Below, in pieces: positions 11,362-22,267 of a stretch of 64,000 bases of DNA. The DNA is from Bufo bufo. Taxonomy: Eukaryota > Chordata > Amphibia > Anura > Bufonidae. Location of the stretch: assembly GCF_905171765.1 (NCBI RefSeq), contig NC_053392.1, positions 499,392,556 through 499,456,555 of the forward strand, read 5' to 3'. Numbering within the stretch: position 1 is the stretch's first letter; each line of letters starts with the position of its first letter. Made by a program: the position numbers and the translations under genes. The notes beneath the pieces were generated by a model. It was not told the DNA's origin and ran no database searches. It saw only the letters and a list, made by a program, of their open reading frames with translations.

Positions 11362-11730
11362 TTACACGATCTGCCGGTAAATATGCCATTCTTTGTTCTT
11401 CTGTAGACGTGCCTTTCTGCAGACTACACATTTACTTATATACTTTGCTATGACTTTCCTTCCTTTCACAATCCAGTAACCACCTTCTCTTAAACAGCTT
11501 TGGGTAAAGCTTTTTCCTTGATGCAAGGATATGTTGTGGTAGTGATCAATAATCAATCTTGTGAAGGTAGAGTTTTTGGGTAGAATTGCAGGAAGCTTCA
11601 CTCTGCTAGGTAATGATGCATTTTCCAGTCTCCCTCCCACCTTCAGTATACCATACTGCAGCACAAGATTAAACTTGTACAATGGGTGGTTGTTTGGAAG
11701 CCTTTTAGGCTCTTGACTAAGTCTCTTCAA
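11362..11730 (-). pseudogene. BEL/Pao integrase zinc-binding domain
   Basis: Minus strand frame with the H2C2 zinc motif: histidines in the segment IIDHYHNISLHQGK and the cysteine pair in KCVVCRKARLQK. This N-terminal integrase domain helps multimerise the enzyme and recognise the cDNA ends. The preceding QYGILKVGGRLENASLP is a conserved lead-in in this family. It is out of frame with both neighbours. Confidence 0.85.
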
Positions 11731-11762
11731 CTCTTCACTGTAGAATCTCTGTTGAATGAGTC

Positions 11763-12056
11763 TTACGACTCTTCAGCTTCTTCAGCTTTCAGTCTTTCTT
11801 CTACATTTAATGATTTCTTCTTTCTGATTCCCTTTGCCAAATGTTGAATTCGAGCTACTACGTTTATGACTGTATTCCATTTTGAACATCTGGCTAGTCT
11901 TTCAAGTATGTCATCTTGACACTTGGCAGCAGTGCTCAATGTTTGTACAACTTTTACTTCTGGATCACCCATAGACAATTCTGTGTAACCTTTACTGGGC
12001 GTGATTTCCTTTTCCCAAAGGAACTCTGGACCTGTGAAACTATTAGAATTTTTCAA
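11763..12056 (-). pseudogene. BEL/Pao RNase H-integrase linker region
   Basis: Minus strand frame beginning near FTGPEFLWEKE, the conserved segment after RNase H in Pao polyproteins, followed by a lysine/glutamate-rich stretch. No catalytic function of its own is known. It is in the same frame as the RNase H piece, but stop codons intervene at about 12,057-12,140. Confidence 0.75.
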
Positions 12057-12140
12057 TTCAGTTACATTCAGGCCTCTTGAAGCAGGAACTGCTGGGTTAT
12101 GCTTTGTGTCAATGTGATGCCAATGTTCTGGATTTGTTAT

Positions 12141-12407
12141 TTACCAAATTTTCTCAACTCTGTTGGCGACAAATATATGGAATCTTCGAGCTTCGTTGTT
12201 TATGTATCCTAGGACAACTTGTGAGTCTGTCCAAAAATATTCTTCATCTATTTTCAATTCCAATTCTTCTCTCAGAAACTTGCTTACTGATGCTGAAACT
12301 ACAGCTGCTGTCAGTTCAAGTCTTGGTATTGTCTGAATACTGGTAGGTGCAACTCTGGCTTTCCCCATAACCAGGGCACTTCTCCTCTTACTCTTATGTT
12401 GGAGCAC
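12141..12407 (-). pseudogene. BEL/Pao RNase H
   Basis: Minus strand frame with IPRLELTAAVVSA (catalytic Glu region) and FWTDSQVVLGYI (catalytic Asp region), the signature of the RNase H that removes the RNA strand during reverse transcription. The end FVANRVEKIW is also typical. It is shifted one frame relative to the reverse transcriptase frame it overlaps (12311-13096), so the polyprotein is broken here. Confidence 0.85.
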
Positions 12408-13096
12408 TGACCATAACCATAACTACTGGCATTAGAAAAATGATGAAGTTCTATTTTCTTGTACTTTCCGAAATCATGAGGTACAAAACATCTGGGTATT
12501 TGAACTTCTCTCAAGTTTTGCAAGTCTCTTATCCAACTCTCCCACCTTGGCTTAAAGTTTTTAGGTATGGGCTCGTCCCATCCCAACTTCTGTCTGTATA
12601 ATTCTTGCAGTGTTTCTTTTGCTCTGAGGATTACTGGGGCCAAGAATCCCAATGGATCAAATATAGAAGCCACTGCGGAAAGAATGGTTCGTCTAGTTGC
12701 AACTTTCTTTTCAATAGATACTTTAAAGAAGAACTTGTCGTTCTCTACATTCCATCTCAATCCAAGTACGTTCTGAACTGGAAGATGATCATAATGGAGA
12801 TCTACATTCTTCATTGTTGCTGCACGTTCACTGATGGATTCCAGTACCTTTCTGTTGTTTGAGATTAATTTGTGAAGACGCAGGTTTCCTCTTGCGCATA
12901 ACTCTTGGCTTTCTTTCACTAGTTTGATTGCAGATTCTGTGGACTCTAGACTTATAAGACCATCATCTACATAAACGTTTTTCTTCTGAAAATTTGCTGC
13001 TGATGGGCAATCCTTTTCATTCTGATTAGCCAGGTACTTCATACCATAATTGGCACAACCTGGAGATGATGCTGCTCCAAACAAGTGTACTTTCAT
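12311..13096 (-). pseudogene. BEL/Pao reverse transcriptase, palm and thumb
   Basis: Minus strand. About 261 codons containing NVYVDDGLIS, the YxDD catalytic motif of reverse transcriptase (Y42-D45 of this frame), preceded by LFGAASSPGCANYG. It is followed by the conserved ILSAVASIFDPLGFLAPV of Pao thumb/connection. Reverse transcriptase copies the element RNA into DNA in virus-like particles. The frame shifts relative to the upstream RT piece at about 13,097-13,150 and to RNase H downstream, so the enzyme cannot be made. Confidence 0.9.
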
Positions 13097-13149
13097 TCTG
13101 TATTCTGCTGGCTCTGTATCTGTATCTTCATCCTCCCACCATAAAAACC

Positions 13150-13453
13150 TCAGGAAGTCTCTTCATTTTTAACATGAAACTGGTGGAACATCTTTTCAAC
13201 ATCACACATGACCGATACGGAATACTTTCTGAATCTACAGAGTACTCCAGGCAGAGCGTTTGTAAGATCTGGTCCTTTTAGTAGATGATCATTCAATGCA
13301 ACACCATTGTACTTTGCTGAGCAATCAAATACTACTCTAATCTTATCTGGTTTATTTGAGTGGTAAACACCTTGATGTGGGATGTAGCACACTTCTTCTT
13401 CTTTAGGTTTGTTATTATCTTTCTCTGCATGTCCTTCTTCAAGGATTCTTCAA
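13150..13453 (-). pseudogene. BEL/Pao reverse transcriptase, fingers
   Basis: Minus strand frame with CYIPHQGVYHSNKPDKIRVV, then VFDCSAKYNGVALNDHLLKG and MCDVEKMFHQFHV. The aspartate in CDVEKMF is the first catalytic Asp of the RT palm. The upstream end is cut by the 396-bp insertion at 13454-13849. Confidence 0.9.
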
Positions 13454-13849
13454 TAAAATAAAATAACAAAAAACACAACAGAAAAATAAAAAAGATAGAG
13501 TTCACCACTGTGTTTTCTTCTTTTTTATGGTGTCGCAGACTACCGTGTGAAGCGGGCTTATTCACATTCAACAAACAGTTCAAAGGAAGGTGTCGCACTG
13601 CCTCACTTGGCTGTGATTCAAAGGACTTGATCAGAATACGATACGACAGCTTTTAGGTGATGCCAAACAACGAGGTTCCACAGGAGGATAATCTCGGTCA
13701 CAAAACCACCCCTCTGTAGATATAAAGGTGCAGGCACATAGTGAAGGTCCACCAATGTTTCCAATGGTAATAGCTTTTATTATACTCACAAAGGTATAAG
13801 ATCAATAGGCATAAAACTGAATGAAATTTCTGTGGTTATAACACCGCTC
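13454..13849 (-). mobile_element. 396-bp insertion in Pao RT with 9-bp TSD
   Basis: ATTCTTCAA at 13445-13453 and again at 13850-13858 is the target-site duplication, and Pao coding resumes on both sides. The plus-strand left end is A-rich; the right part carries TAGCTTTTATTATACTCACA. Its minus strand contains AATAAAAGCT, a motif close to one in the ribozyme-linked insertion at 36,885 (AAAAGGATAAAAGCTGCATC), so it may be of the same class. A variable-length TSD and no terminal inverted repeat fit a retroelement. Family not identified. Confidence 0.65.
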
Positions 13850-14337
13850 ATTCTTCAAGGATGCCTTCCATGAATTTCAAATAATCCTGCTTGAATTTTG
13901 GATCCCATATTTTTCTTCAAACATTTCAATCTTGCTAGGGCAAGATTTCTGTTATTTGGGAGATGAGGTCATTCTCTAAAAGGTAAGGGCATTTCAAGAT
14001 GACCTTGTTGATTCTGTTGAATATTTTCTTCTAGAGTGTGTACAAACTTTATGTCTTCTTGAGATACACTCTTTTCTTTAGAACTTATGTCTGCAAAGTC
14101 GGATTCAAAGTTGGTAACTCTTGGAAAGATATTCGATGACACAATCCTGTCATCTGTCTTGAGTTTGTGATCTGCTGTTTTCCTCCAACAACACCCCATC
14201 CTAGATCAGTTTGAACACCACAGGGTTCACCCTTTCCTCCTGTGATTACCTTTCATGGTACCAAGGCTTTGGGACAATTGTAACCTATCAACAGTCCAAC
14301 ACGAAACTCCTTCAGCGGGGACATTTCATGAGATATG
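13850..14337 (-). pseudogene. BEL/Pao pol, protease C-terminus and RT start
   Basis: Minus strand. From the upstream side: EFRVGLLIGYNCPKALVP (end of the protease region), QTDLGWGVVG, then KLKTDDRIVSSNIFPRVTNF, the conserved start of the Pao RT module, and HLEMPLPF. An in-frame stop follows KALVP, and the frame changes before RT. The segment joins 19876 onward once the 5.5-kb insertion is set aside; the shared 15-bp TSD marks the joint. Confidence 0.85.
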
Positions 14338-15331
14338 TTAATCAAATAAGGATGGCTCTACTGAATATAAGGAAATTTGGTTTAGGTGCACAATCTGATG
14401 TAAACCCCCGTTTACCAGATAAAATATATTGGATAATACCAAATTTACCCAAAATTTGTAAAAAATTGCAAATTTTCAAGTTTCAATTTCTCTACTTCTA
14501 TAATACATAGTAATACCTCCAAAAATTGTTATTACTTTACATTCCCCATATGTCTACTTCATGTTTGGATCATTTTGGGAATGATATTTTATTTTTTAGG
14601 GATGTTACAAGGCTTAGAAGTTTAGAAGCAAATCTTGAAATTTTTCAGAAATTTTCAAAAACCCAATTTTTAGGGACCAGTTCAGGTCTGAAGTCACTTT
14701 GCGAGGCTAACATAATAGAAACCACCCAAAAATGACCCCATTCTATAAACTACACCCCTCAAGGTATTCAAAACTGATTTTACAAACTTTGTTAACCCTT
14801 TAGGTGTTCCACAAGAGATAATGACAAATGGTGTTAAAATTTCAGAATTTAGATTTTTTTGGGCAAATTTTCCATTTTAATCTATTTTTTCCAGCAACAA
14901 AGCAAGGGTTAACAGCCAAACAAAATGCTATATTTATTGCCCCGATTCTGTAGTTTGCAGAAACACCCCATATGTGGCCGTAAACTACTGTACGGGCACA
15001 CAGTAGGGCATAGAGGGAAAGGTGCGCCGTATGGTTTTTATAAGGCAGATTTTGCTGGACTGTTTTTTTTGACACCATGTCCCATTTGAAGCCCCTCTGA
15101 TGCATCCCTAAAGTAGAAACTCCATAAAAGTGACCCCATCTAAGAAACTACACCCCTCAAGGTATTCAAAACTGATTTTACAAACTTTGTTAACCCTAGC
15201 AACACGCACAAGATTTAATGGAAAATAGAGATACAATTTCAAAATTTCACTTTTTTGGCAGATTTTCCATTTTAATATTTTTTTTCCAGTTACAAGGCAA
15301 AGGTTAACAGCCAAAAAAAACTCATTATTTA

Positions 15332-16172
15332 CCCTGTTTCCCCGAAAATAAGACAGTGTCTTATATTAATTTTTGCTCCAAAAGATGCGCTAGGTCTTAT
15401 TTTCAGGGGATGTCTTATTTTTCCATGAAGAAAAATACGGTACACATTTATTGTTGAACAAAAAAAAAGGAAATCAGGGTGGGGAGGGGGATCACTTAAA
15501 ATGGCACAGGGTGATCAGAGAAGGGAATCAAAATGACACAGGGGTATCAGGGTGGGGAGGGGGATCACTTAAAATGACACAGGGGGATCAGAAGGGGGAA
15601 TCAAAATGGTACAGGAGAATCAGAGGGGGGGATTACTATAGCATTTTAGTACCCCCTTCTGATCCTCCTGTGTCATTTTAAGTTATCCCCCTCCCCACCC
15701 TGATACCCCTGTGTTATTTTGATTCCCCCCTCTGATCACCCTGTGTCATTTTAATTACCGTTTTTAGTCTCTCCCCCCCCCATCTTCACCAGACATCCCC
15801 CACCTTCCATCAGATATCCCCCCCCCTACCTGTCACCCCGTCCCGTGTGTCCATGCCAGCCAAGTTGTGAGACTCCATCAGGGCAAAGCGAGCAGCGGGC
15901 GGAAGAAGGCGGCAGCTTGCCAATCAGTGAGCTCCTTACATTCTGGGGTGGCTTGCTTTATAATCGGGGAGGCATTATGTCCGGCCGATGCTTTATAATC
16001 GGGGAGTCATTATGTTCGGCCGATGCTTTATAATCGGGGAGGCCTTATTTTCGGGGGATGCTTTATTATCGGGGAGGCCTTATTTTCGGGGGGATGCCTT
16101 ATATTACAGCAATAGGAAAAACTAGAGGTAGGTCTTATTTTCGGGGGATGTCTTATTTTCGGGGAAACACGG
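15332..16172. mobile_element. 841-bp MITE with TA target (Tc1/mariner type)
   Basis: The left end CCCTGTTTCCCCGAAAATAA matches the complement of the right end (CCGTGTTTCCCCGAAAATAA) with one mismatch. TA is duplicated (15330-15331, 16173-16174). Sister copies of the host repeat read ATTATTTATGGCCCTGATTC without the insert, confirming the boundaries. Inside are G- and C-rich quasi-repeats around CAGGGTGATCAGA, in inverted arrangement at 15,468-15,760, and repeated ATAATCGGGGAG near the right end. Confidence 0.85.
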
Positions 16173-16789
16173 TATGGCGCTGATTCTGTAGTTTACAGAA
16201 ACACCCCATATGTGGTCGTAAACTGCTGTACGGGCACACGGCAGGGCGCAAAAGGAAAGGAATGCCATACGGTTTTTGGAAGGCAGATTTTGCTGGACAG
16301 TTTTTTTGACACCATGTCCCATTTGAAGCCCCTGATGCACCCCTAGAGTAGAAACTCCATAAAAGTGACCCCATCTAAGAAACCACACCCCTCAAGGTAT
16401 TCAAAACTGATTTTACAAACTTTGTTAACCCTTTAAGTGTTGCACAAGATTTAATGGAAAATAGAGATACAATTTAAAAATTTCACTTTTTTGGCAGATT
16501 TTCCATTTTAATGTTTTTTTTCCAGTTAAAAAACAAGGGTTAACAGCAAAACAAAACTCATTATTTATGGCCCTGATTCTGTAGTTTACAGAAACACCCC
16601 ATATGTGGTCGTAAACTGCTGTACGGGCACACGGCAGGGAGCAGAAGGAAAGGAATGCCATACGGTTTTTGGAAGGCAGATTTTGCTGGACTGTTTTTTT
16701 TTTTACACCATGTCCCATTTGAAGCCCCCCTGATGCACCCCTAGAGTAGAAACTTCAAAAAAGTGACCCCATTTTAGAAACTACGGGAT

Positions 16790-17480
16790 AGGGTGGCAGT
16801 TTTGTTGGTACTAGTTTAGGGTACATATGATTTTTGGTTGCTCTATATTACACTTTTTGTGAGGCAAGATAACAAAAAATAGCTTTTTTGGCACCGTTTT
16901 TTTTTTGTTATTTACAACATTCATCTGACAGGTTAGATCATGTGGTATTTTTATAGAGCAGGTTGTCACGGACGCGGCGATACCTAATATTTATACAATT
17001 TTTTTATTTATGTAAGTTTTACTCAATTATTTCATTTTTGAAACCAAAAAAATCATATTTTAGTGTTTCCATAGTCTGAGAGCCATAGTTTTTTTCAGTT
17101 TTTGGGCGATTATCTTAAGTAGGGTCTCATTTTTTGTAGGATGAGTTGACGGTTCGATTGGCAGTATTTTGGGGTGCATATGACTTTTTGATCGCTTGCT
17201 ATTACACTTTTTATGACGTAAGATGACAAAAAAATTGCTTTTTTTACACCGTTTTGATTTTTGATTTTTTACGGTGGTCACCTGAGGGGTTAGATCATGT
17301 GATTTTTTTATAGAGCCGGTCGATACACACGCGGCGATACCTAATATGAATACTTTATTTTTATTTATGTAAGTTTTACACAATGATTTTTCCGGGATGA
17401 GATGACGGTTTGATTGGTACTATTTTGATCACTTTTATTACCTTTTTTGGGAAGTAAGGTGGGCAAAATTTCAATTTTCT
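16790..17480. repeat. 340-bp repeats inside family I
   Basis: Two and a half copies of the unit seen at 8.5-9.8 kb, with GGTTAGATCATGTGGTATTT, TGTTTCCATAGTCTGAGAGC and GATGAGTTGACGGTTCGATT. Non-coding. Confidence 0.85.
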
Positions 17481-18639
17481 CATAGTTTTTATTTTTTTAT
17501 TTTTATGGCGTTCACCGTGCGGGGAAAGAAACATGACCGTTTTATATATCAGGTCGTTACGGATGCGGCAATACCTAATATGTGTAGTGTATTTTATTTT
17601 TTTCATTTTTATTCAGTGATTTCACTTTTTTTTTTTTTGACCCAGACCCACTTGGTTCTTGAAGATCCAGTGGGTCTGGTGTCTGTATAATACAGTACAG
17701 TACACTATATAATCTACTGTACTGTATTTTACTTACACTTTGTCTGAACAGATCTATGCCTTTAGCACAGATCTGTTTAGCACCATGGACAGCAGGATGC
17801 CTGAGAAGGCGTCCTGTTGCCATGGGAACCTTCCCCGTCTGCTCAGTTGTGGCCACAACTTCGCAGACGGGGAAGGGTAAGGAGGTTGGCTCCCTTCCTC
17901 TGTGACCCCATCCTGTCTGGGGGCTTCAAAGGCACAGCAGCCCCCCGATTGGAGAGGGAGGGAGCTCCCTGACAGTTAACCTTTTCCATACAGCGGTCCG
18001 TACGGACCGCGGTATGGAAAGGGTTAAACAGCTGACATCTGCGCAGATGTCAGCCGTTTATACCAGAGTGTCAGCAATGTGCTGACACTCTGGTATACCC
18101 ACTGGCCACCAACGAATTTTCAAGAGGAGGCGGGCGGGGGATCGCGATCCCGCCTGCCGCACCGCCCGCCTCCCGCACCGCCCACAACCTTCCCCCTGCA
18201 ACACCCGCCAGCAAAAAATCATGCACGGGTGCAGGGGGGGTGAAAAATCGACATTTTGGGCATTTTAAAGGGGATCAGAAATTGCAGAAAGCGCAGCAAA
18301 CAGCAGGTCTGAATTGACGCCCCTGGCGTTGTCACATGACCCCCCCTGGCGTTGTGACAGGATGCCGGCTGAATGATTTCAGCGGGCATCATGTTCGGAT
18401 TAACCCCCGCGGCGTCGCAATCGCGATTTAAACTTAGGACGTACCGCTACGCCCTCAGTCCTTAAGGATTCGGGAAATAGGGCGTACCGGTACGCCCTAA
18501 GTCCTTAAGGGGTTAAGGTAAACAGAGGTGTGGCCCCTTTAAGGCAAGCAGAGGTAGCTGAATAACTTGCAAAAGGCTACACAGTTCTGTTATAGTGGCT
18601 TGAAAACTTGCTGAATCGAAAGTTCAGTGTACACATTCA

Positions 18640-18960
18640 TTTAAACGGCCAGTCTTGTATATTCGTAAGTATATCGAATGTTCGCGTATTGCGTTTATGC
18701 AAACCTTCTTGTTCAAAGAATTCGATATAGACACAGTGGGACAGTATTTATGAGGTGCTCGCGATTTTATGATGCATAAGTTCATATATATATTCATGCG
18801 GACTTTCTAATGCCAAAGATTTCGTATAGGCACAATAGAACAGAATTCGTAGAGTACTCACGATTTTCTCGGCCTCTCGGTTTTTTCGGCCTTACGTGCA
18901 GTTTTTAAAGACACAATAAAACAATGTTCATGAAGTACTCACGATTATATTCGACCTTGC
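18640..18960. repeat. Three imperfect ~110-bp subrepeats beside the ribozyme motif
   Basis: Three units, each ending like GTACTCACGATTTT preceded by an ACACAATAAAACA-like or ACACAGTGGGACA-like segment. They lie within the shell of the 5.5-kb insertion, on the 3' side (minus strand) of the hammerhead-like motif. Function unknown. Confidence 0.55.
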
Positions 18961-19198
18961 ACGTGTTCCAAGGTTTCCAAATTACCGCATGTCAACGTGT
19001 GTTGCTTTTATTACCCGAAGGTTCAGGGTATATTATCGCTGGATCACCTCTGTGTCTCACTTCCTGGTGCTTGGTATCTGTTAACGATGGTTTTACTTGG
19101 TTTCCATATCAGGCTGGTCTTTCCAAGATGTTTGCTGCCGGCAGTTTTTCTTAAAGTTGTTTGTTTCTCAGTTGGCACTGGAAGACGATTTCTTTGAA

Positions 19199-19256
19199 CG
19201 AACCAAACGCGTTTCGGAGTACAATTCTTGGTCTTACTCCTTCCTCAGTGGTAATT
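19199..19256 (-). ncRNA. Hammerhead-ribozyme-like motif 2
   Basis: Minus strand: ACCA, core CTGAGGA (19242-19248), one extra A, helix II GGAGTA/TACTCC around a 13-nt loop, GAAA, palindrome ACGCGT (19207-19212), T at position 17 (19206), then TGGT pairing with ACCA. The layout equals motif 1 but with a different helix II sequence and loop, so pairing is kept while sequence is not. U17 is usually weaker than C17 in hammerheads. The extra A before helix II is also present. Part of the 5.5-kb insertion. Confidence 0.5.
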
Positions 19257-19875
19257 TTATGAGCCTCCATGTGCCTCTTTTATACCCTGTAAACTCCACC
19301 CACACAATTCAAAAAGAGCTCAAAAACAGGGGTGGAATTTTCTTGTTGGACCAATGATTACAATGAACATATGGTAAAAATGATAAAAATGTGATAAAAA
19401 TACACTTATACTTAATATATCTTCACTATCTTTTGGCTAGACATTTCTGCACATTAGTACATTGCCAAAACCAAAAAAACGCATATGCGGTTTCTATGCG
19501 TTTTTCATGCGTTTTTTGTATGTAGATGCGTTTTTTTGGCTAATGCTGCAGAATACTTCAGAGATTCACCCCTATGAAGCATTTCTATAATAATGTTTGC
19601 CTAATCACAAAATTCACAATTTAAAAACATGAAAAACGTGAAAACCTTCTCCGATGGTGTAACCCAGTCTACATGCTCTCACATCAATAGAAGGAAGGGA
19701 CCCCAAACTCGAACTGGATAAGATCCTATCACTTAGTTATGTTGATATCAGGATGATATAGGGATGGGGCCTCGGAACCAAGGAAGGACCCCGAGGTCGA
19801 ATAAAAACACCTCCGAGGTCCTCCATCAATTCCGGAGCCCCTGTATTTGTGAGTGCCAATATAATTATCCAATAT

Positions 19876-21053
19876 ATTTCATGAGATATGACAGATATGT
19901 GCTCCCATTTATTGGCTTTTTAGCAGGTAGGTATGCGATCTAGAGGTATATCGTCTTTTGTATAAGCTGGAGGTAGATCTAATGTGCAGTTTGAATGAAG
20001 TCCTCTAACTCTCAGTCCTTTGACCCTTTGACTGTTAACTAATGTGTCTCTCCCTGTCATTGTGGTGAGTTTGAGCTTCACTGGTTGTGTAGCCACTTGT
20101 AATTTCTTGCATAGTTCTTGATCAATGAAGGTGACATCACTCTGGGCATCCAGTAGCGAATAGGCGTATACCTTCTTGTTCCTCCTTTTAGGATTTAATA
20201 TACACACTGGTACAACCATTGATGTGCCATTGCTTTCTCCTTCCCTCACTCTGCAAGAGAATACCGATACTTTTTTTCCTTCCTCAGTATCTTTAGGTAT
20301 TGAGGATTTATCTTTCTTTGGAAGTTCTTTATGTAGTGGTGTAGAATGGCGTCCTTTGCAAATGCTGCATGTGGCCTTTTTCTTACACTCCTTAGTAACA
20401 TGGCCTTTTCTTAGGCATCCGAAAGACAGTTGATTATCCAGCACAAATTTTTTCTTTTCTTCTTGGGACTTCTCCTTCAATTGTTTGTACTTATGTATGG
20501 AGTGGTTCTCCCCACAGAACATACACTTGAAGGTAGTCTGAAGATTTGTCGGTTCTGTCTCTATACTGATCTCAGTAGTGACTTTGGACTTGCTCTCGTA
20601 GGTATCTGGACCTTTAGCTGCTGCGTTGGTTGCAAAGCTAGTTGTTCTTCCACGTCTTATCTCTCGTGCCGGCTTTTCTTCTAAGGATTTTAAGATGTAA
20701 GATGATGTTACTGGATTGCATGCAATCCATGCTTCCTCATTGATGAACTCAGAGAACTCTTTAAAACTTGTGAAGTTCTTACCCAGATCTAACTGTTTAG
20801 TCACATAGCGATTCCATCTAGAAGCCACATCTTCAGGTAGCTTAGTTAGCATCCTGTGGTTTTCTAGATAGTCGTTCAGTACTTCCAGTCCTTGAACATG
20901 TGGGATGGCATTGCTGCATGCTTGCAGGAAGTCACCATACTTTTTGAGTCTAAAGTGTTCTTTAGGACCTATTTTAGGCCAGTTATTCAGTTTCTCTCTA
21001 AAGGCTCTTTGTACTAAGAAGGATGACCATATCTTGCATTCAATTTTTCCCAA
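19876..21053 (-). pseudogene. BEL/Pao gag C-terminus, zinc knuckles and protease
   Basis: Minus strand, 377 codons, the best-preserved frame of the element. Order: a DUF1759-like gag segment (LNNWPKIGPKEHFRLKKYGD to about residue 120), three zinc-knuckle-like motifs (CMFCGENHSIHKY with its last Cys apparently replaced by Tyr, CLRKGHVTKEC, CSICKGRHSTPLHK), then a DUF1758-like aspartic protease whose active-site segment reads LLDAQSDVTF. DxQSD instead of DTGS is normal for this superfamily. Gag packages the RNA and the protease cuts the polyprotein. The frame ends at a stop just before the 15-bp TSD. Confidence 0.9.
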
Positions 21054-22106
21054 GCTTGTTTGTAGGCTTCTTCGTCTTCGATATATAGAAGAACTTCCTT
21101 GGCTTCTCCACCAACATATCTCTGAAGGTAGACTAACTTGTCAACTGGACTGAAGTAATGATGCTCAATAATCATTTCAAAACTTGCCTTCCACTCTATG
21201 AACTTCAGTACGTCCCCTGAAAATACAGTAGGTTCCAGAATGGGAAGTCTAGCTAGGACTGTTCTCTGTGGTTTTGCTGGGACAATGGTTGTAACATTCT
21301 CCTGAGCATTGCCGTGGCATCTAGGAATAGAATTATCCGGTTCTATTTTCTCACTTAGTTCTGAATTAGGTGAGTCCTTTTCTTCATCTTTTCCCGGGAG
21401 AGATAGAGGGTAAATTCACAAACCTTTTTCCTAACACTGGACTAGGCCTCTCTTTGTTTTTATGAGCAGGGATGCAAGGATAATAACTTATATCTTCACT
21501 TGATGCTGGAGATTTCCTTCCATTCTCCTTGGCATATGAAGGAAAGTAGGAGTCTTTTTCTTCACTTAGTACAGATTTGAACCTATGACTACTCTTCCTC
21601 ATGTACTCTGAGTTTAGCTTCTATGATCTTAACTTATTTCTGCCTTTCCAGACTTTTCAATTCAGCTTCCATTTGATGGCGCTGTGCCTCCATTTCAGCT
21701 TCCATTTGATAGCGATGTGCCTCCATTTCAGCTTCCATCTGATGGCGTTGTGCATCCATTTCAGCTTACATCTGATGGCGTTGTGCATCCTTTTCAGCTT
21801 GCTTTTCAGCCAACAGTTGACGCTATGCCTCGATGGCAGCTTCCATCTCAATTTCTGCTTTCTTGACAGCAAGTTGTTCAGCTAATTGCTTTCTTTTGGC
21901 TGAAGTATTTGAGGACTCTAATATGCGGGTGGCACTTCAGCTAGCGAAGGAAGTCACACTTGAGATTGTGGTTCCCCCTAAGGACCTAGCATAGTCTCTA
22001 AAAGCTCGTTCATTCTATTTCTTGCTTTAACTTGATCATAGTTTGCTGCAGATGATAGTTCTCTTATGAGCTTTACTAAATCTTTAGTGACCGCAGTACG
22101 TGTCCA
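21054..22106 (-). pseudogene. BEL/Pao gag, N-terminal half with coiled coil
   Basis: Minus strand, broken into several frames. It includes a polar region with YFPSYAKENGRKSPASSEDI (21,384-21,602) and a coiled-coil stretch of 11-residue repeats (21,660-21,835). The part next to 21053 reads through in other frames as typical gag helices. The upstream end is cut by the hAT element at 22107. At least two frameshifts and one stop are evident. Confidence 0.7.
21660..21835 (-). repeat. 33-bp tandem repeat in gag (hendecad coiled coil)
   Basis: Five tandem copies of a 33-bp unit (plus strand CAGCTTCCATTTGATGGCG...). The correct minus-strand frame gives 11-residue repeats of the form MEAQRHQMEAE with small variations. 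Eleven-residue periodicity suits a right-handed coiled coil, plausible for gag multimerisation. One copy has acquired a stop. Confidence 0.8.
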
Positions 22107-22267
22107 CAGTGGCGTCTCTAGCTTTCAAATTTTGGGGGGGGCACAATGGGGGCCAGGACAAAAGTAGGGGGGGCAGCTATAACAACGATACATTTACACA
22201 AGAACGCTTAGAAATGCTGCAATACTTTACCCAATACCTAAAGCCGCAACAGGGAAGAAAAGTCCAG

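Larger units (their letters stand above)
14440..18512. mobile_element. Family I TTAA element (left-truncated copy)
   Basis: Similar along most of its length to 33,150-39,762. Shared blocks are CATATGTCTACTTCATGTTT, repeats around CATATGTGGTCGTAAACTGC and the 340-bp repeats. It ends in GTCCTTAAGGGG then TTAA (18513-18516). The left terminus is not visible, so the copy seems truncated there. No transposase frame is present. A TA-inserted MITE lies at 15332-16172. Hairpins at 17,970-18,110 (for example GGTCCGTACGGACC) are within the GC-rich right end. Confidence 0.75.
14338..19875. mobile_element. 5,538-bp composite insertion in Pao with 15-bp TSD
   Basis: ATTTCATGAGATATG occurs at 14323-14337 and 19876-19890, and Pao coding is continuous across it. 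A 15-bp TSD points to a retroelement (LINE or Penelope type), not to cut-and-paste DNA elements. The outer shell (14338 to about 14,440 and 18,517-19,875) carries a hammerhead-like motif on the minus strand. A large family I TTAA element sits inside it. No reverse transcriptase remains, so the shell is a truncated or non-autonomous copy. Confidence 0.7.
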
